DNA of 64,000 nt, taken from positions 124,001-188,000 of the forward strand of contig NZ_QLYR01000003.1 of NCBI RefSeq assembly GCF_003268275.1, in the 5' to 3' direction. Origin of the DNA: Hydrogeniiclostridium mannosilyticum. GTDB taxonomy: Bacteria > Bacillota > Clostridia > Oscillospirales > Acutalibacteraceae. The translations under genes were made by a program, and so were the position numbers. The notes below the pieces were generated by a model. It did no database searches. It was not told where the DNA came from and saw nothing but the letters and a program-made list of their open reading frames with translations. Shown in pieces: positions 54,210-63,703 of this stretch; positions within the stretch are counted from its first letter, which is position 1; every line of letters starts with the position of its first letter.

Positions 54210-55480
54210 AACAGTTTTGGGCTATTTATAAATTCGAGTTTAAAAACTATGTAAAAAATAAAGGCTTTTTGATTGTGACCATACTGCTCGTCGCCGCAGC
54301 GGCCGTGGTTCTTTCTCTTCCCCGCCTCGGCGAGATGATCGGCAGCTCGGACTCCCAGGCAGAACAGCAAGCAGCAGGTACTGAGGAAAAATCGGAAATC
54401 CTTCTTTCCGCAGCTTCACTTGAAGAGGCGGAAAAAGCCGCCGCTTATTTTAATCAAGCCCTTACAGACACCCGGTTCACCCCTGTAGACGAGGATGAAG
54501 CCTCCCTGAAAAAGGAAATTGAAGCCGGGGCTTACAGCGATGCCGTAATGCTGACCGGCGACCTCAGCTATACCCGGATTACCGCCAATGTGTCCATGTA
54601 TGATACGCTCGACAGCCGTCTGGAAAGCGCTATTCTTAATTATTACCGCCAAACCGCCATGGAAGAACTCGGCGTTTCCGAGGCCGATGCCAATAAAATA
54701 TTAACCACTCAGGTTGAGTGTTCTCTCGTACAAACCGGGGACGGAAAAAATCAAATGGAGAATTTTTTCTACACCTACATTTTAATTTTTGCTCTGTACA
54801 TGGCCATTCTACTCTACGGACAGTTTGTGGCGACCAGCGTTGCAACGGAAAAAAGTACCCGGGCCATGGAGTTGCTCATCACCTCCACCAAGCCCAAAAA
54901 TTTGATGTTTGGCAAGGTCTTTGGAGCCGGTTCCGCCGGCCTGGCACAATTTGTGTTAATTTTCGGCACCTGTTACTTGTTTTATAATCTGAACGCCTCG
55001 TACTTTCAGGATGATTGGATTGTACAGTCTATTTTCAACATGCCGCTCTCAATTTTAATGTACGCCATTCTCTTTTTGGTTCTCGGCTTTTTCCTCTATG
55101 CTTTTCTCTACGGAGCACTGGCAAGCTTGGTCAGCCGCATGGAAGAGCTTTCCTCAGCGGTCATGCCGGTAACCTTCCTCTTTATCATTGCTTTCCTCGT
55201 GGTTGTTTATTCAATGAACAGCGGTAATGTAGACTCCGTTCTAATGAAAGCCTGCTCCTTTATTCCCTTTACCTCGCCCATGTCCATGTTTGTGCGTATT
55301 GCGATGGGTCAGGTTGCCGGCTGGGAAATTGCGCTCTCTGTCCTGATCTTGGTTGTTTCTACAATTGCCATTGGTTTTCTGGCCGCCGGAATTTACCGCA
55401 TGGGCGTTTTAATCTACGGCAAAGCGCCCACCCCTGTTGAAATGATTAAAATGCTAAAAAATAACCGCAAGCGCGCCTAA
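54206..55480 (+). CDS. ABC transporter permease, NatB type
   Basis: 424 residues. One N-terminal helix (FLIVTILLVAAAAVVLSL, about 27-45), a large extracytoplasmic loop (about 50-180), then five to six C-terminal helices with the family pattern VATSVATEKSTRAMELLITSTKP at about 210-232. This is the NatB/ABC-2 layout. Overlaps the ATPase gene by 4 bp. The two proteins form one exporter, regulated by the XRE protein in front. Confidence 0.92.
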   Translation: MKQFWAIYKFEFKNYVKNKGFLIVTILLVAAAAVVLSLPRLGEMIGSSDSQAEQQAAGTEEKSEILLSAASLEEAEKAAAYFNQALTDTRFTPVDEDEASLKKEIEAGAYSDAVMLTGDLSYTRITANVSMYDTLDSRLESAILNYYRQTAMEELGVSEADANKILTTQVECSLVQTGDGKNQMENFFYTYILIFALYMAILLYGQFVATSVATEKSTRAMELLITSTKPKNLMFGKVFGAGSAGLAQFVLIFGTCYLFYNLNASYFQDDWIVQSIFNMPLSILMYAILFLVLGFFLYAFLYGALASLVSRMEELSSAVMPVTFLFIIAFLVVVYSMNSGNVDSVLMKACSFIPFTSPMSMFVRIAMGQVAGWEIALSVLILVVSTIAIGFLAAGIYRMGVLIYGKAPTPVEMIKMLKNNRKRA

Positions 55481-55499
55481 GCGGTACGCTCACCGATAA

Positions 55500-55547
55500 G
55501 GCTTTCATGGAAGGCGAGGACCGCCGTCTATGAAAGCCTCCTTTTTT
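55500..55547 (+). terminator. Terminator of the XRE-ABC operon
   Basis: GGCTTTCAT and ATGAAAGCC form a 9-bp stem with a loop containing a second small hairpin (GGCG/CGCC), then TCCTTTTTT. Confidence 0.85.
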
Positions 55548-55638
55548 ATGCAGCGGTTTGACAAATGTTTCAGAAGGTTGTAGTATTTAAATGTACCCAT
55601 TCACTAAATCTACCTGGATAAAGACTGGAGTGAGCATT

Positions 55639-56262
55639 ATGACATCAACGATTTTTACCATTGCCCGGCAGTATGGAAGCGGCGGACGCCAGATCGGTAA
55701 AAAAATAGCCGAAAGGCTGGAAATCCCTTTTTATGATAAGGAACTAATCGCAATGGCTGCCAAACAAAGCGGCATGAGCGAGGCTATTTTTGAAAAGGCG
55801 GATGAAAAGGCCAGCAGCAGCTTGATTTATTCTCTACTGATGGGCACTTATGCCTATAACGCCCAGCTCACGCCCAATGATCTGCCCGTCAACGACAAGC
55901 TCTTTTTGCTTCAGACCAATATTATCAAGCAAGTGGCACAAAAGGGGCCGTGCGTCATAGTCGGCCGCTGCGGCGACTATATTCTGCGTGACAATCCCAA
56001 TTGCTTCAATATCTACGTTTACGCGGATCAGGAAAGCCGGGTGAAGCGCGCCGTGGAGGAGTACGGCATTGAAGCAAAGCACGCGGCAGAGTTTATTGCC
56101 AAAAAGGATAAGCAGCGGGCCAACTACTATAATTTCTATACCAATCTCAAATGGGGAGCGGCCCAAAATTACCACCTTACCCTTAACTCCCAGAAATTTG
56201 GCATCGACCGTTCCGCACAGTTGATCTGCGGCGCTGCAGAGCTGCTTCATTCCGCCCCTTAA
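55639..56262 (+). CDS. Cytidylate kinase-like family protein
   Basis: 207 residues from the ATG at 55639 (after CTGGAGTGAGC). The P-loop is GSGGRQIGKKIAE (residues 12-24, GxGGRxIGK), typical of the cytidylate-kinase-like family 2, followed by IPFYDKELI and a CVIVGRCGDYIL core. Real CMP kinase is longer and has a different lid; enzymes of this subgroup are of unknown substrate. Single gene between terminators. Confidence 0.8.
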   Translation: MTSTIFTIARQYGSGGRQIGKKIAERLEIPFYDKELIAMAAKQSGMSEAIFEKADEKASSSLIYSLLMGTYAYNAQLTPNDLPVNDKLFLLQTNIIKQVAQKGPCVIVGRCGDYILRDNPNCFNIYVYADQESRVKRAVEEYGIEAKHAAEFIAKKDKQRANYYNFYTNLKWGAAQNYHLTLNSQKFGIDRSAQLICGAAELLHSAP

Positions 56263-56345
56263 AAATAAAAATAGGTTTCCAGCGGGCTGCTGTTAACAAT
56301 ATAAGACCGCTGAGCGAGCCGGAAACATAAAGGAGAACGACTTTT

Positions 56346-56909
56346 ATGAGCCATCTTGAAATGCGGTACAACGAACCGCTTCCACACCGCCCTTACCTTC
56401 TGCCTGAAGGGTATCGCCTGGTTACCGTGGAAACTGATGCCGACAAGCTGGGCTGGATCGAGGCTTGTGCAGAGGGTTTATCCACCGGGGCCTGGACCGT
56501 CAAGGATTTTGAAAAAAACATGCTGGAGCCGGAAGGGCTTGCGAAGGATCAGATCTTTCTGGTCAAGGATGCCGCAGGCAGGGTCGTTGCCACTGCGACA
56601 GCCTGGCTTAAACCTGGAAACCGTGGCTACCTTCACATGGTTGCCGCCCTCCCCGAGGCCCGCGGACTTGGGCTTGGCGGCCTGCTCACACAGCATGTGC
56701 TCGATTTTTTCCTGGCGCGCGGCGTCGATTATATCACGCTTGACACAGACGATTTCCGGCTCCCGGCTATTAAAACGTACCTGCGGCTTGGATTTATTCC
56801 TGTACTCAGCGAATATGGCGCAGAACAGCTTTGGAGAGACATTTTTGTAAAAACAGGGCTGCGCACACCTGTTTTTGAAGTTCAACACGTCAAAAAGGAA
56901 ATGAACTGA
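56346..56909 (+). CDS. GNAT family N-acetyltransferase
   Basis: 187 residues. The acetyl-CoA binding pattern is PEARGLGLGGLLTQHVLDF (about 98-116), followed by LDTDDFRLPAIKTYLRLGF, the usual end of the GNAT fold. The substrate cannot be told. The ATG follows AAAGGAGAACG. It converges with the next gene over a shared terminator. Confidence 0.85.
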   Translation: MSHLEMRYNEPLPHRPYLLPEGYRLVTVETDADKLGWIEACAEGLSTGAWTVKDFEKNMLEPEGLAKDQIFLVKDAAGRVVATATAWLKPGNRGYLHMVAALPEARGLGLGGLLTQHVLDFFLARGVDYITLDTDDFRLPAIKTYLRLGFIPVLSEYGAEQLWRDIFVKTGLRTPVFEVQHVKKEMN

Positions 56910-56936
56910 ACACGAGGGGTTTTGCTTTTTTACTGA

Positions 56937-56968
56937 AAGAACGCGCTGCCGGCTGGCAGCGCATTCTT
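56937..56968. terminator. Bidirectional terminator between acetyltransferase genes
   Basis: AAGAACGCGCTGCC and GGCAGCGCATTCTT form a 14-bp stem with one mismatch and a 4-nt loop; T-runs on both sides. Confidence 0.8.
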
Positions 56969-56993
56969 CATTGTAACCCTTCTTTACATTCTG

Positions 56994-58214
56994 TTAGAAT
57001 AAATCCATAATATAGCATTTTTTCCGGTAAAATACTTGTTCCAGCGGAGCCTGCGGCGTATGTACCTTTATGCGCGGCATCCAGGGGATATCCTCTGCCC
57101 CCCTGGCGCCACAAATCAGGGCGGAAAACTCATTGATTGGCATCGTGACGTCTGCTGCCGCCTCCGTCTTTTCCACCCGGTTTTCCCGGCCCGGTGCAAA
57201 CGTCAGCTCCCACACCGCATTATTCTGCGGCAGCATTTCGTCCAGCACACGAATGCGGACTGTACCGCTGCCCCTGCACCTACACACGGAAAGCACATCC
57301 TCCACCCGGACAACACGCGCCATTCCATTAAAAAGTACCTGGCACTTTGCTGTGTTGTTCTCGCCCACCAAAGAGGTGACAGAAAGAGAACCCGGAACGG
57401 AAAAACGAATTTTTTCATAGTCGGCCGAGAATGCCTGTTTAACAAAATAAAGCAGGCCCTGCAGGGCGCGTACATCCAGAAAAAGCAGGCCGTTCCGCAA
57501 CGCGAAACCATTAGTGCAATCCATGATAACGCCTTCCGCCTCTCTTTGCTTACGGCAGATCATAAAGCCGCGCGCGGCGCCGGTTTCATCCTTCCAAAGA
57601 TAAATATACCGCTGTTGGTTCAATAAATTCGTTTTTTCAAGTTCTTCTTCGTATATTTCACGGACGGCGGCCAGATTATAATCCTTATAAAACTGCCGGT
57701 AAATTTCAAGCAGCGGCTGCGTACTCTCACCCGGCAAAAGCTGTTCAATGCGCCCGCCTACATCCATGGTTTTCATATCCTGAAGCGGCACCGTCCACAC
57801 ACGGTTTTCCGCGCCGACCTCATAGCCGAATTTGCGGTAATATTGAGTGCTAAACGGGTAGAGAAATGAGAGGCTGAACTCCTTCTCATACATATCTTGA
57901 AGCGCCGCGCCAATGCAAGCCCGAATTGCCCCACTGCGACGGTATTGAGGCAGTGTCGAGACTCCGCCTACACCGCCCATCAGCGCTTCACGGCCTTCAA
58001 AATTGCAGCGGTAGCGGCGAATACTCATACAGCCATATAAGGCGGTTTCATCCTCAGAAAACGCTCCCCACATCCAGTTGTCCTTGTCCGCAGCCGGGGG
58101 CTGCTTTTCCGCCTCTTCCTTTTCCTTCTGATACTCGCTGTTACCCTCAAAAGCCACAGCCTGCACCAGATGCGCCCGGTAGTATTCCGCCGGAGCTAGC
58201 TTACGCACAATCAC
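56994..58214 (-). CDS. Eis-family GNAT acetyltransferase
   Basis: 406 residues. The N-terminal GNAT domain has GGVGGVSTLPQYRRSGAIRACIG (about 80-102) and the second GNAT half around IYEEELEKTN (about 185-200); the C-terminal sterol-carrier-like domain runs from about 300 to the end (PINEFSALICG). The last residue is a Phe (YIMDLF), close to the catalytic C-terminal carboxylate of Eis. Eis proteins acetylate aminoglycosides or polyamines. The natural substrate is not known. A minus-strand promoter precedes it. Confidence 0.88.
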   Translation of the reverse strand: MIVRKLAPAEYYRAHLVQAVAFEGNSEYQKEKEEAEKQPPAADKDNWMWGAFSEDETALYGCMSIRRYRCNFEGREALMGGVGGVSTLPQYRRSGAIRACIGAALQDMYEKEFSLSFLYPFSTQYYRKFGYEVGAENRVWTVPLQDMKTMDVGGRIEQLLPGESTQPLLEIYRQFYKDYNLAAVREIYEEELEKTNLLNQQRYIYLWKDETGAARGFMICRKQREAEGVIMDCTNGFALRNGLLFLDVRALQGLLYFVKQAFSADYEKIRFSVPGSLSVTSLVGENNTAKCQVLFNGMARVVRVEDVLSVCRCRGSGTVRIRVLDEMLPQNNAVWELTFAPGRENRVEKTEAAADVTMPINEFSALICGARGAEDIPWMPRIKVHTPQAPLEQVFYRKKCYIMDLF

Positions 58215-58287
58215 GATTTCAATCCTCCCTTTTAACTTAGCGGGCAGGGACTGCTCCCTCTTTTCCCCTTGAATCTACATGAAATTT

Positions 58288-58317
58288 ATCTTATCACATT
58301 ACCTGTTGCCGATGCAA
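58288..58317 (-). promoter_or_regulatory. Candidate promoter of the Eis-like gene
   Basis: Minus strand TTGCAT, 18-bp spacer, TAAGAT, about 75 bp before the start codon. Confidence 0.4.
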
Positions 58318-58529
58318 TCCCTTAACGCAAAAAAAGCAAATTCTTTCATGCCGGCCCGTACCCCTTACCGGATCCAGACAGCACTCCCTTGCACTTAAAA
58401 TTCATCGGCATTTACGCTGCAATAAAGAAAAGAACAATCCTATCATCCATAAAAATTAAAATATAGTTCTTTTATTTTTATGCAAAATAGATTATAATTA
58501 AAAAAATATATAAGGAAAGGTTTTGTTGT
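58318..58529. other. Rest of the divergent region before the MutS-like gene
   Basis: Very AT-rich from 58420 on; a TATAAT near 58493 (in ATTATAATTAAAA) is the likely -10 of the MutS-like gene. No gene or RNA seen. Confidence 0.4.
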
Positions 58530-60257
58530 ATGAATCAAATCAGCCTGTTATATCCCGCCGGAATGGAACCGCCCCTGGTCCAGCAGCTTACCGACGAAGC
58601 TGTAAACGATCTCTCCATCGACTACATATGTGCCTGTTTATCTCACCAGGCCACCGAACAGAATCTTATTAAAAAGATTATGATTCAGCTCTGCGATGAT
58701 CCCGCCGTCATTCGCTACCGCTGTGATATTTTCGAGGATGTCCTTCGCTTTCCTGTATTACGCCAGCACATCGCAGCGCTCTTGGAGCAGCTCGATTTTC
58801 TTAAAATGGTTGAACGGCTTTCAAAGGACTCCGATGCTCCTGGTATCTGGCAGCTTATCAACCGCTTGAACGAACTCGACCATTATATCAAATGCATCGA
58901 AGGTATTCGCGACTGCCTCAATGGCCTTGATATTCAATCCCAGGGGTTCAATGACCTGAAAAACTTTGTGGACCGGATTTATCAGGACAGTGGATTTGAT
59001 TACCTGAAAAAGGATATTGCCCATTTACAGGAAAATGTTTGCAAAATTAAAAGCCTGACGCTTGGGGTAAACCTCGATAACCAGCTCCGGCCCATTGAAA
59101 CCGGCATTGTATCCATTAACAACGAGGCCTACAAAAAAATGGGCATTCTGCGCAACCTGCTCGACTTTACCGGCAGCCGTGAAGAAATTCATGACGGAGT
59201 TGCCTTTACCGGGATGGCCCCCTACCACCCGCCAAAGGTTACCGCTGACGACAAAGCGCTGAAGGCCGGGGAAGCCGCCGCCGATGTTATGTTGCCCGGG
59301 CGCAGAGCCCTTCGCCAGGAGGACTATGGCGCCCAGCAGATAGGCGCCAATCCACTGATGAATAACCTGAACCTCACCATAACCGATATGCTCCAGGGAG
59401 TTGTGCGCAACCTGAAAACCGCTCTGAGCAAATATGTAAATATCAGCGGCTTTGCACTTTCCGCAATCATTTCTGAATTTACCTTTTATCTCCGCTGGGC
59501 GGAACTAATGGACAAGATCATCGAAAAAGGGGCGCCCGTATGCAAGCCGGAGATTCTGGACACTCCCCGCGCCTTCGAGGGCCATGGCATCTATAATTTT
59601 AAGCTGGCCCTTCAGCTCGTTGATGGAGCTAAGCTCGACATTGTTCAAAATGAGCTCCACTTTTCAGACGAACACCGGGTGTATATTTTAACCGGGCCCA
59701 ACCGCGGCGGTAAAACGACCATAACGCAAGCAGTCGGCCTGATCTATCTGCTCGCCCAAAACGGTATTTATGTTCCCGGGGAGAAAGTGGCCCTCTGTCC
59801 TGCGGACAGCCTGTACACACATTTTCCGGCGGATGAAAATCAAACGGTCAACCTGGGGCGTCTAGGCGAAGAGTCAAAGCGGTTCAGCGAAATTTTCTCG
59901 GCTGCAACCAGCCGCAGCCTAATTTTACTCAATGAATCCTTTGCGACGACTTCATTTACCGAGGGCCTTTATATTGCAAAGGATATTACCAAGTCGCTCG
60001 TCTATTTAGGCGCCAATGCTATTTTTAACACCCATATGCATGAGCTGGCAGCAGACCTGGACGAAATCAACCGATCGGTGGGCGGTGTAAACCGGGCAGC
60101 CAGCCTGGTAACTGGCATCGACGGCGGCAGGCGTTCCTATAAAATCACCCTGGCGCCGCCGCAGGGCCTCAGCTACGCCAAGGATATTGCTGAAAAATAT
60201 GGCGTAACCTTCCGGCATCTAAGAGACATCATCGAAAAAAGGAAAGACCCTTCCTAA
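58530..60257 (+). CDS. MutS-like ATPase without mismatch-recognition domain
   Basis: 575 residues. A helical N-terminal part (about 1-370, MutS lever/clamp-like) leads to the MutS ATPase domain with Walker A TGPNRGGKTT (388-397), a LAQNGIYVPGEKVALCP segment and Walker B SLILLNESFATTSFTEG (463-479), where Asn468 stands where Asp is usual and Glu469 is kept. The N-terminal mismatch-binding domain with its Phe-x-Glu motif and the connector are missing, so it is a member of the short MutS families, not MutS or MutS2 (no Smr nuclease domain). The role in DNA transactions is unknown. Confidence 0.85.
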   Translation: MNQISLLYPAGMEPPLVQQLTDEAVNDLSIDYICACLSHQATEQNLIKKIMIQLCDDPAVIRYRCDIFEDVLRFPVLRQHIAALLEQLDFLKMVERLSKDSDAPGIWQLINRLNELDHYIKCIEGIRDCLNGLDIQSQGFNDLKNFVDRIYQDSGFDYLKKDIAHLQENVCKIKSLTLGVNLDNQLRPIETGIVSINNEAYKKMGILRNLLDFTGSREEIHDGVAFTGMAPYHPPKVTADDKALKAGEAAADVMLPGRRALRQEDYGAQQIGANPLMNNLNLTITDMLQGVVRNLKTALSKYVNISGFALSAIISEFTFYLRWAELMDKIIEKGAPVCKPEILDTPRAFEGHGIYNFKLALQLVDGAKLDIVQNELHFSDEHRVYILTGPNRGGKTTITQAVGLIYLLAQNGIYVPGEKVALCPADSLYTHFPADENQTVNLGRLGEESKRFSEIFSAATSRSLILLNESFATTSFTEGLYIAKDITKSLVYLGANAIFNTHMHELAADLDEINRSVGGVNRAASLVTGIDGGRRSYKITLAPPQGLSYAKDIAEKYGVTFRHLRDIIEKRKDPS

Positions 60258-60350
60258 ACCTCGCCAGCCAAGGTCCCTGACAGAATGCGGAGCTATAGAA
60301 CCGCGCCCGCCAATCCCCCAACTAGTTGGCGCCTTTTCCCATTCTCACAA

Positions 60351-60386
60351 ACAGAGCCGGAAAGCAAGCTTGCTTTCCGGCTCTGT
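60351..60386. terminator. Palindromic bidirectional terminator (MutS-like gene / purF)
   Basis: ACAGAGCCGGAAAGCA and TGCTTTCCGGCTCTGT, 16-bp perfect stem with a 4-nt loop, between convergent genes. Confidence 0.85.
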
Positions 60387-60402
60387 TATAAATGGCGCCT
60401 GG

Positions 60403-61776
60403 CTATTTACTTTTTTCGCCATGGCAATAGAGCGGCGTCACATACTCGCCGTTAAAGCAGGCAAAGCAGCAGTTGCCTCCGCATGCGCGCTGCAGGTCCT
60501 CCAAAGAGAGAAACCGCAGAGAATCCGCGCCGACATATTCCCGCAGGGCTGCACTGGAAAGACGGTAGGATATCAATTCCTGCTGGGTCGAGGTGTCCAC
60601 CCCGTAGAAGCAAGGGTAGATAATCGCAGGGGAGGCAATTCGCAGGTGCACTTCCTTCGCACTGGCCTCCTTGAGCAGCTGTACAATATAGCGTGACGTT
60701 GTCCCACGCACCAGAGAATCATCAATGAGCACCACCCGTTTACCCGCAACAACAGAGACGTTGACAGAAAGCTTCATCTTAACCCCCATATCGCGCAGCC
60801 TTTGTGTCGGTTTAATGAAGGTCCTTCCCACATAACGGTTTTTAATCAGGCCCATTTCACAGGGCAGGCCGCTCGCCTCGCTGTAACCCATCGCTGCGGA
60901 AAGGGAGGAATCCGGTACCCCTACCACAATGTCCGCTGCCAGCCCGTCTCTATCCTTCATCGCCATGATTTTACCGCATTTTTTACGCACCGTATGGACA
61001 TTGAGCCCCTCGACATTACTGTCCGGCCTGGAAAAATAAATATATTCCATGGCACAGATTCTATGCTGTGTTTCCTCCGTATAGAAGGAGCTTTCCATGC
61101 CTTTTTCCGAGAGCTTGATGACTTCTCCGGGCCGGACATCACGCAGGAACTTCGCGCCGATCGCTTCAAAGGCACAGCTTTCACTGCTTAAGCAATAGCC
61201 CTCGTTCAAGCGGGCAATTGAAAGGGGGCGCAACCCATTTTTATCTCTTATTGCGTATAAATTTTTCTCAGTTAAAATTAAAAAAGAAAACGCGCCATCA
61301 AGCTTTTTACAAGCCTCTTGAATTTTACGCAACAACGGCCCCTTTCTGCGCTGAATCATGTGCAAGATAATTTCGCTGTCGCTGGTCCCTCGAAAGATGC
61401 TTCCGTTATTTTCCAGCTCACAGCGTAGTTCGCCGGCATTTGCGATCTGTCCATTGTGCACCACGGCAATGCTGCCGATTTGTGCCCTAGCCACCATGGG
61501 CTGAACATTTTCAATTTCATTGCCGCCCTCCGTCCCATAGCGGACATGGCCCACGCTGTTGCCGCCTTTCAGTCCAGCAAGCCCTCCCTGCTCAAAGACT
61601 GACGCTAAAAGTCCTCTGCCCTTGAAGCAATAGATGTCTTTACCGTCTGCTGTCGCTATTCCAGCGCCTTCCTGGCCCCGGTGCTGCAACGCATGCAGGC
61701 CGAAATAGGCCAGGGAGGCCGCCTCCGGGTTGTGGTAAATGCCGAACACACCGCACTCTTCCTTTATTTCATCCAC
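60403..61776 (-). CDS. purF: Amidophosphoribosyltransferase
   Basis: 457 residues, first committed enzyme of purine synthesis: PRPP + glutamine to phosphoribosylamine. The start is the GTG at 61776 behind AGGAGGC. A short propeptide (VDEIKEE) precedes Cys8, the N-terminal nucleophile that is exposed by processing. The PRPP loop is VVLIDDSLVRGTTSRYI. Cysteines at the positions used for the [4Fe-4S] cluster of B. subtilis PurF are seen (in ICAMEYIYFSRPDS, IIYPCFYGVD and GGNCCFACFNG), so it is the iron-sulfur type. Monocistronic, away from other pur genes, next to the ammonium transporter. Confidence 0.95.
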   Translation of the reverse strand: MDEIKEECGVFGIYHNPEAASLAYFGLHALQHRGQEGAGIATADGKDIYCFKGRGLLASVFEQGGLAGLKGGNSVGHVRYGTEGGNEIENVQPMVARAQIGSIAVVHNGQIANAGELRCELENNGSIFRGTSDSEIILHMIQRRKGPLLRKIQEACKKLDGAFSFLILTEKNLYAIRDKNGLRPLSIARLNEGYCLSSESCAFEAIGAKFLRDVRPGEVIKLSEKGMESSFYTEETQHRICAMEYIYFSRPDSNVEGLNVHTVRKKCGKIMAMKDRDGLAADIVVGVPDSSLSAAMGYSEASGLPCEMGLIKNRYVGRTFIKPTQRLRDMGVKMKLSVNVSVVAGKRVVLIDDSLVRGTTSRYIVQLLKEASAKEVHLRIASPAIIYPCFYGVDTSTQQELISYRLSSAALREYVGADSLRFLSLEDLQRACGGNCCFACFNGEYVTPLYCHGEKSK

Positions 61777-61819
61777 TAAAAATAGCCTCCTAACATGGCC
61801 GCTATTCTGCGCGGAAAAA

Positions 61820-61847
61820 TCTTGGCGGACTAAAAACACCGCCAAGA
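61820..61847 (-). terminator. amt terminator
   Basis: On the minus strand TCTTGGCGG-10-CCGCCAAGA, then TTTTTCC, 20 bp after the stop codon. Confidence 0.85.
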
Positions 61848-61866
61848 CTCTTTCCAACCGTTTTGA

Positions 61867-63594
61867 TTAGTCATCACCCTGAAGAGCATCGTAACCATGC
61901 TCGCCTGTCCGTACGCGTACAGTGTCCTCTACATCGTAGACAAAGAGCTTACCATCTCCTACGTTTCCGGTATACAGGGCTTTTCGAGCCGTATCAATTA
62001 CCGTCTGCACAGGAACCTTGCTGACGACAATTTCTACCTTAACCTTCGGCAGAAGCTTGACATCCTCCAGCTTAACTCCGCGGTAATAGGCCTCGTGCCC
62101 CTTCTGCGTACCATACCCCAGCACCTGGGTTACCGTCATACCCGTTACCCCGATGCTGTTCATTGCATTCTTCAGCGCTTCCAAACGCTCCTGGCTGAAC
62201 ACCATCGCAATTTTGGTCATCTTTGCAGTTCTATCGCCTACCTTCGCAACCGTCATGCCACTGGGAAGCTGTACCGCCGGTATGGCGTCTTCCTCAGCAG
62301 GAATCTCTAAAGAGGATTCCGCCCTGCCTGAGAGCACCCCCGGCATAGCGGCGGTTGTTGGCATAAAATCGGCATAGGAGCTGCTGATGCCATGTTCTGT
62401 TACATCCAGCCCTCTGATTTCCTCCTCCTCACTTGCTCGCAGGCCGATCGTTTTCTTAATAACCATAAAAACAATGGTCATAGTCACCGCCACCCAAACG
62501 GCAACAGAGACGACCCCCAGCACCTGAACCCCAAAGAAGCTAAAGTCCCCAGTATAAAATAAGCCTTTATCGGCTGCAAACAGGCCTGTGAGCAGCGTAC
62601 CAGCCGCACCGCAGAAACCATGCACGCCGATTGCGCCGACCGGATCGTCAATTTTTAAAACCTTATCGACAAATTCAATTCCAAATACCACGACAAAGGA
62701 GGCAATCAGACCGATGAAGAATGCACCAACCGGCGTTACTTTGTCGCAGCCGGCGGTAACCGCCACTAGTCCGGCTAGAGATCCATTCAACGTCATGGAA
62801 ATATCGGGCTTTTTATAGCGAATCCAAGTGATGATCATGGTCGAAACCGTTGCAACCGCAGCCGAGAGATTGGTCGTCAAAAAAATGCTGCCCGCCGAGG
62901 TCAGCGACTCATCCCCTGTCATTGACAGGGTGGAACCGCCGTTAAACCCGAACCAGCAAAACCACAGGATAAACACCCCTAAGGCGCCAAGCGTCAGGCT
63001 GTGCCCGAGAATAGCCCGCGGTTTGCCGTTCTTGTCGTACTTGCCAATGCGGGGCCCAAGGATTTTAGCGCCTACCAGAGCCGCAACACCGCCCACCAGA
63101 TGCACCGCTGTGGATCCGGCGAAATCATGGAAGCCAAGCTGTGCAAGCCAGCCGCCGCCCCAGATCCAATGACCGGAGATCGGATAAATCACGGCACTGA
63201 TCACGGCACTGTAAACACAGTAGGAAGCAAACTTTGTACGCTCCGCCATCGCGCCTGAAACGATGGTCGCCGCCGTCGCGCAAAATACAGTCTGAAAAAT
63301 GATAAAGGCCGGCAACGGAATACTCAGCCCCAGGAAGGAATAATCCCCCTTGATCAAAAAATCAAAACCGCCAATCAATGCACCTGTTCCGCCAAACATC
63401 AGTCCAAAGCCCAATATCCAGAAGATCGGCGTACCGATAGCAAAATCCATCAGGTTTTTCATAATGATATTGCCAGCATTTTTAGCACGTGTAAAACCAG
63501 TTTCCACCATTGCAAAGCCTGCTTGCATGAAAAATACCAGCGCTGCCCCCAGCAGCACCCAGATGGTATCAACAGACGAAAAAAGCTGTTCCAT
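61867..63594 (-). CDS. amt: Ammonium transporter fused to a PII signal protein
   Basis: 575 residues. Residues 1-about 405 are an Amt/Rh channel with eleven helices and family signatures such as DFAGSTAVHLVGGVAALVGA and PVGAIGVHGFCGAAGTL (twin-His region). A linker of about 50 residues follows, then a complete PII (GlnB/GlnK) domain at about 459-575: MVFSQERLEALKNAMNSIGV, the T-loop LGYGTQKGHEAYYRG and the ATP loop TGNVGDGKLFVYDVED. The PII T-loop can plug the channel, so gating and nitrogen/energy sensing are in one polypeptide. Gene-fusion partners in other genomes are separate amtB-glnK. The ATG follows GGAGGGATATTT. The leader contains a terminator right behind a promoter (see separate entry). 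Confidence 0.95.
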   Translation of the reverse strand: MEQLFSSVDTIWVLLGAALVFFMQAGFAMVETGFTRAKNAGNIIMKNLMDFAIGTPIFWILGFGLMFGGTGALIGGFDFLIKGDYSFLGLSIPLPAFIIFQTVFCATAATIVSGAMAERTKFASYCVYSAVISAVIYPISGHWIWGGGWLAQLGFHDFAGSTAVHLVGGVAALVGAKILGPRIGKYDKNGKPRAILGHSLTLGALGVFILWFCWFGFNGGSTLSMTGDESLTSAGSIFLTTNLSAAVATVSTMIITWIRYKKPDISMTLNGSLAGLVAVTAGCDKVTPVGAFFIGLIASFVVVFGIEFVDKVLKIDDPVGAIGVHGFCGAAGTLLTGLFAADKGLFYTGDFSFFGVQVLGVVSVAVWVAVTMTIVFMVIKKTIGLRASEEEEIRGLDVTEHGISSSYADFMPTTAAMPGVLSGRAESSLEIPAEEDAIPAVQLPSGMTVAKVGDRTAKMTKIAMVFSQERLEALKNAMNSIGVTGMTVTQVLGYGTQKGHEAYYRGVKLEDVKLLPKVKVEIVVSKVPVQTVIDTARKALYTGNVGDGKLFVYDVEDTVRVRTGEHGYDALQGDD

Positions 63595-63654
63595 AAATAT
63601 CCCTCCGGTTGATTTTTTCTTTTAAAATACATGGCCGTGTATATTAAAACCAAA

Positions 63655-63693
63655 AAGGCAAAGGCGCCGTGTTTTCCACGGCGCCTTTGCCTT
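63655..63693 (-). terminator. 17-bp terminator hairpin in the amt leader
   Basis: AAGGCAAAGGCGCCGTG and CACGGCGCCTTTGCCTT with a 5-nt loop, followed on the minus strand by TTTTTGG. It starts at about +4 of the predicted transcript and ends about 60 bp before the amt start codon. Confidence 0.8.
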
Positions 63694-63703
63694 CGATAGT
63701 ATA

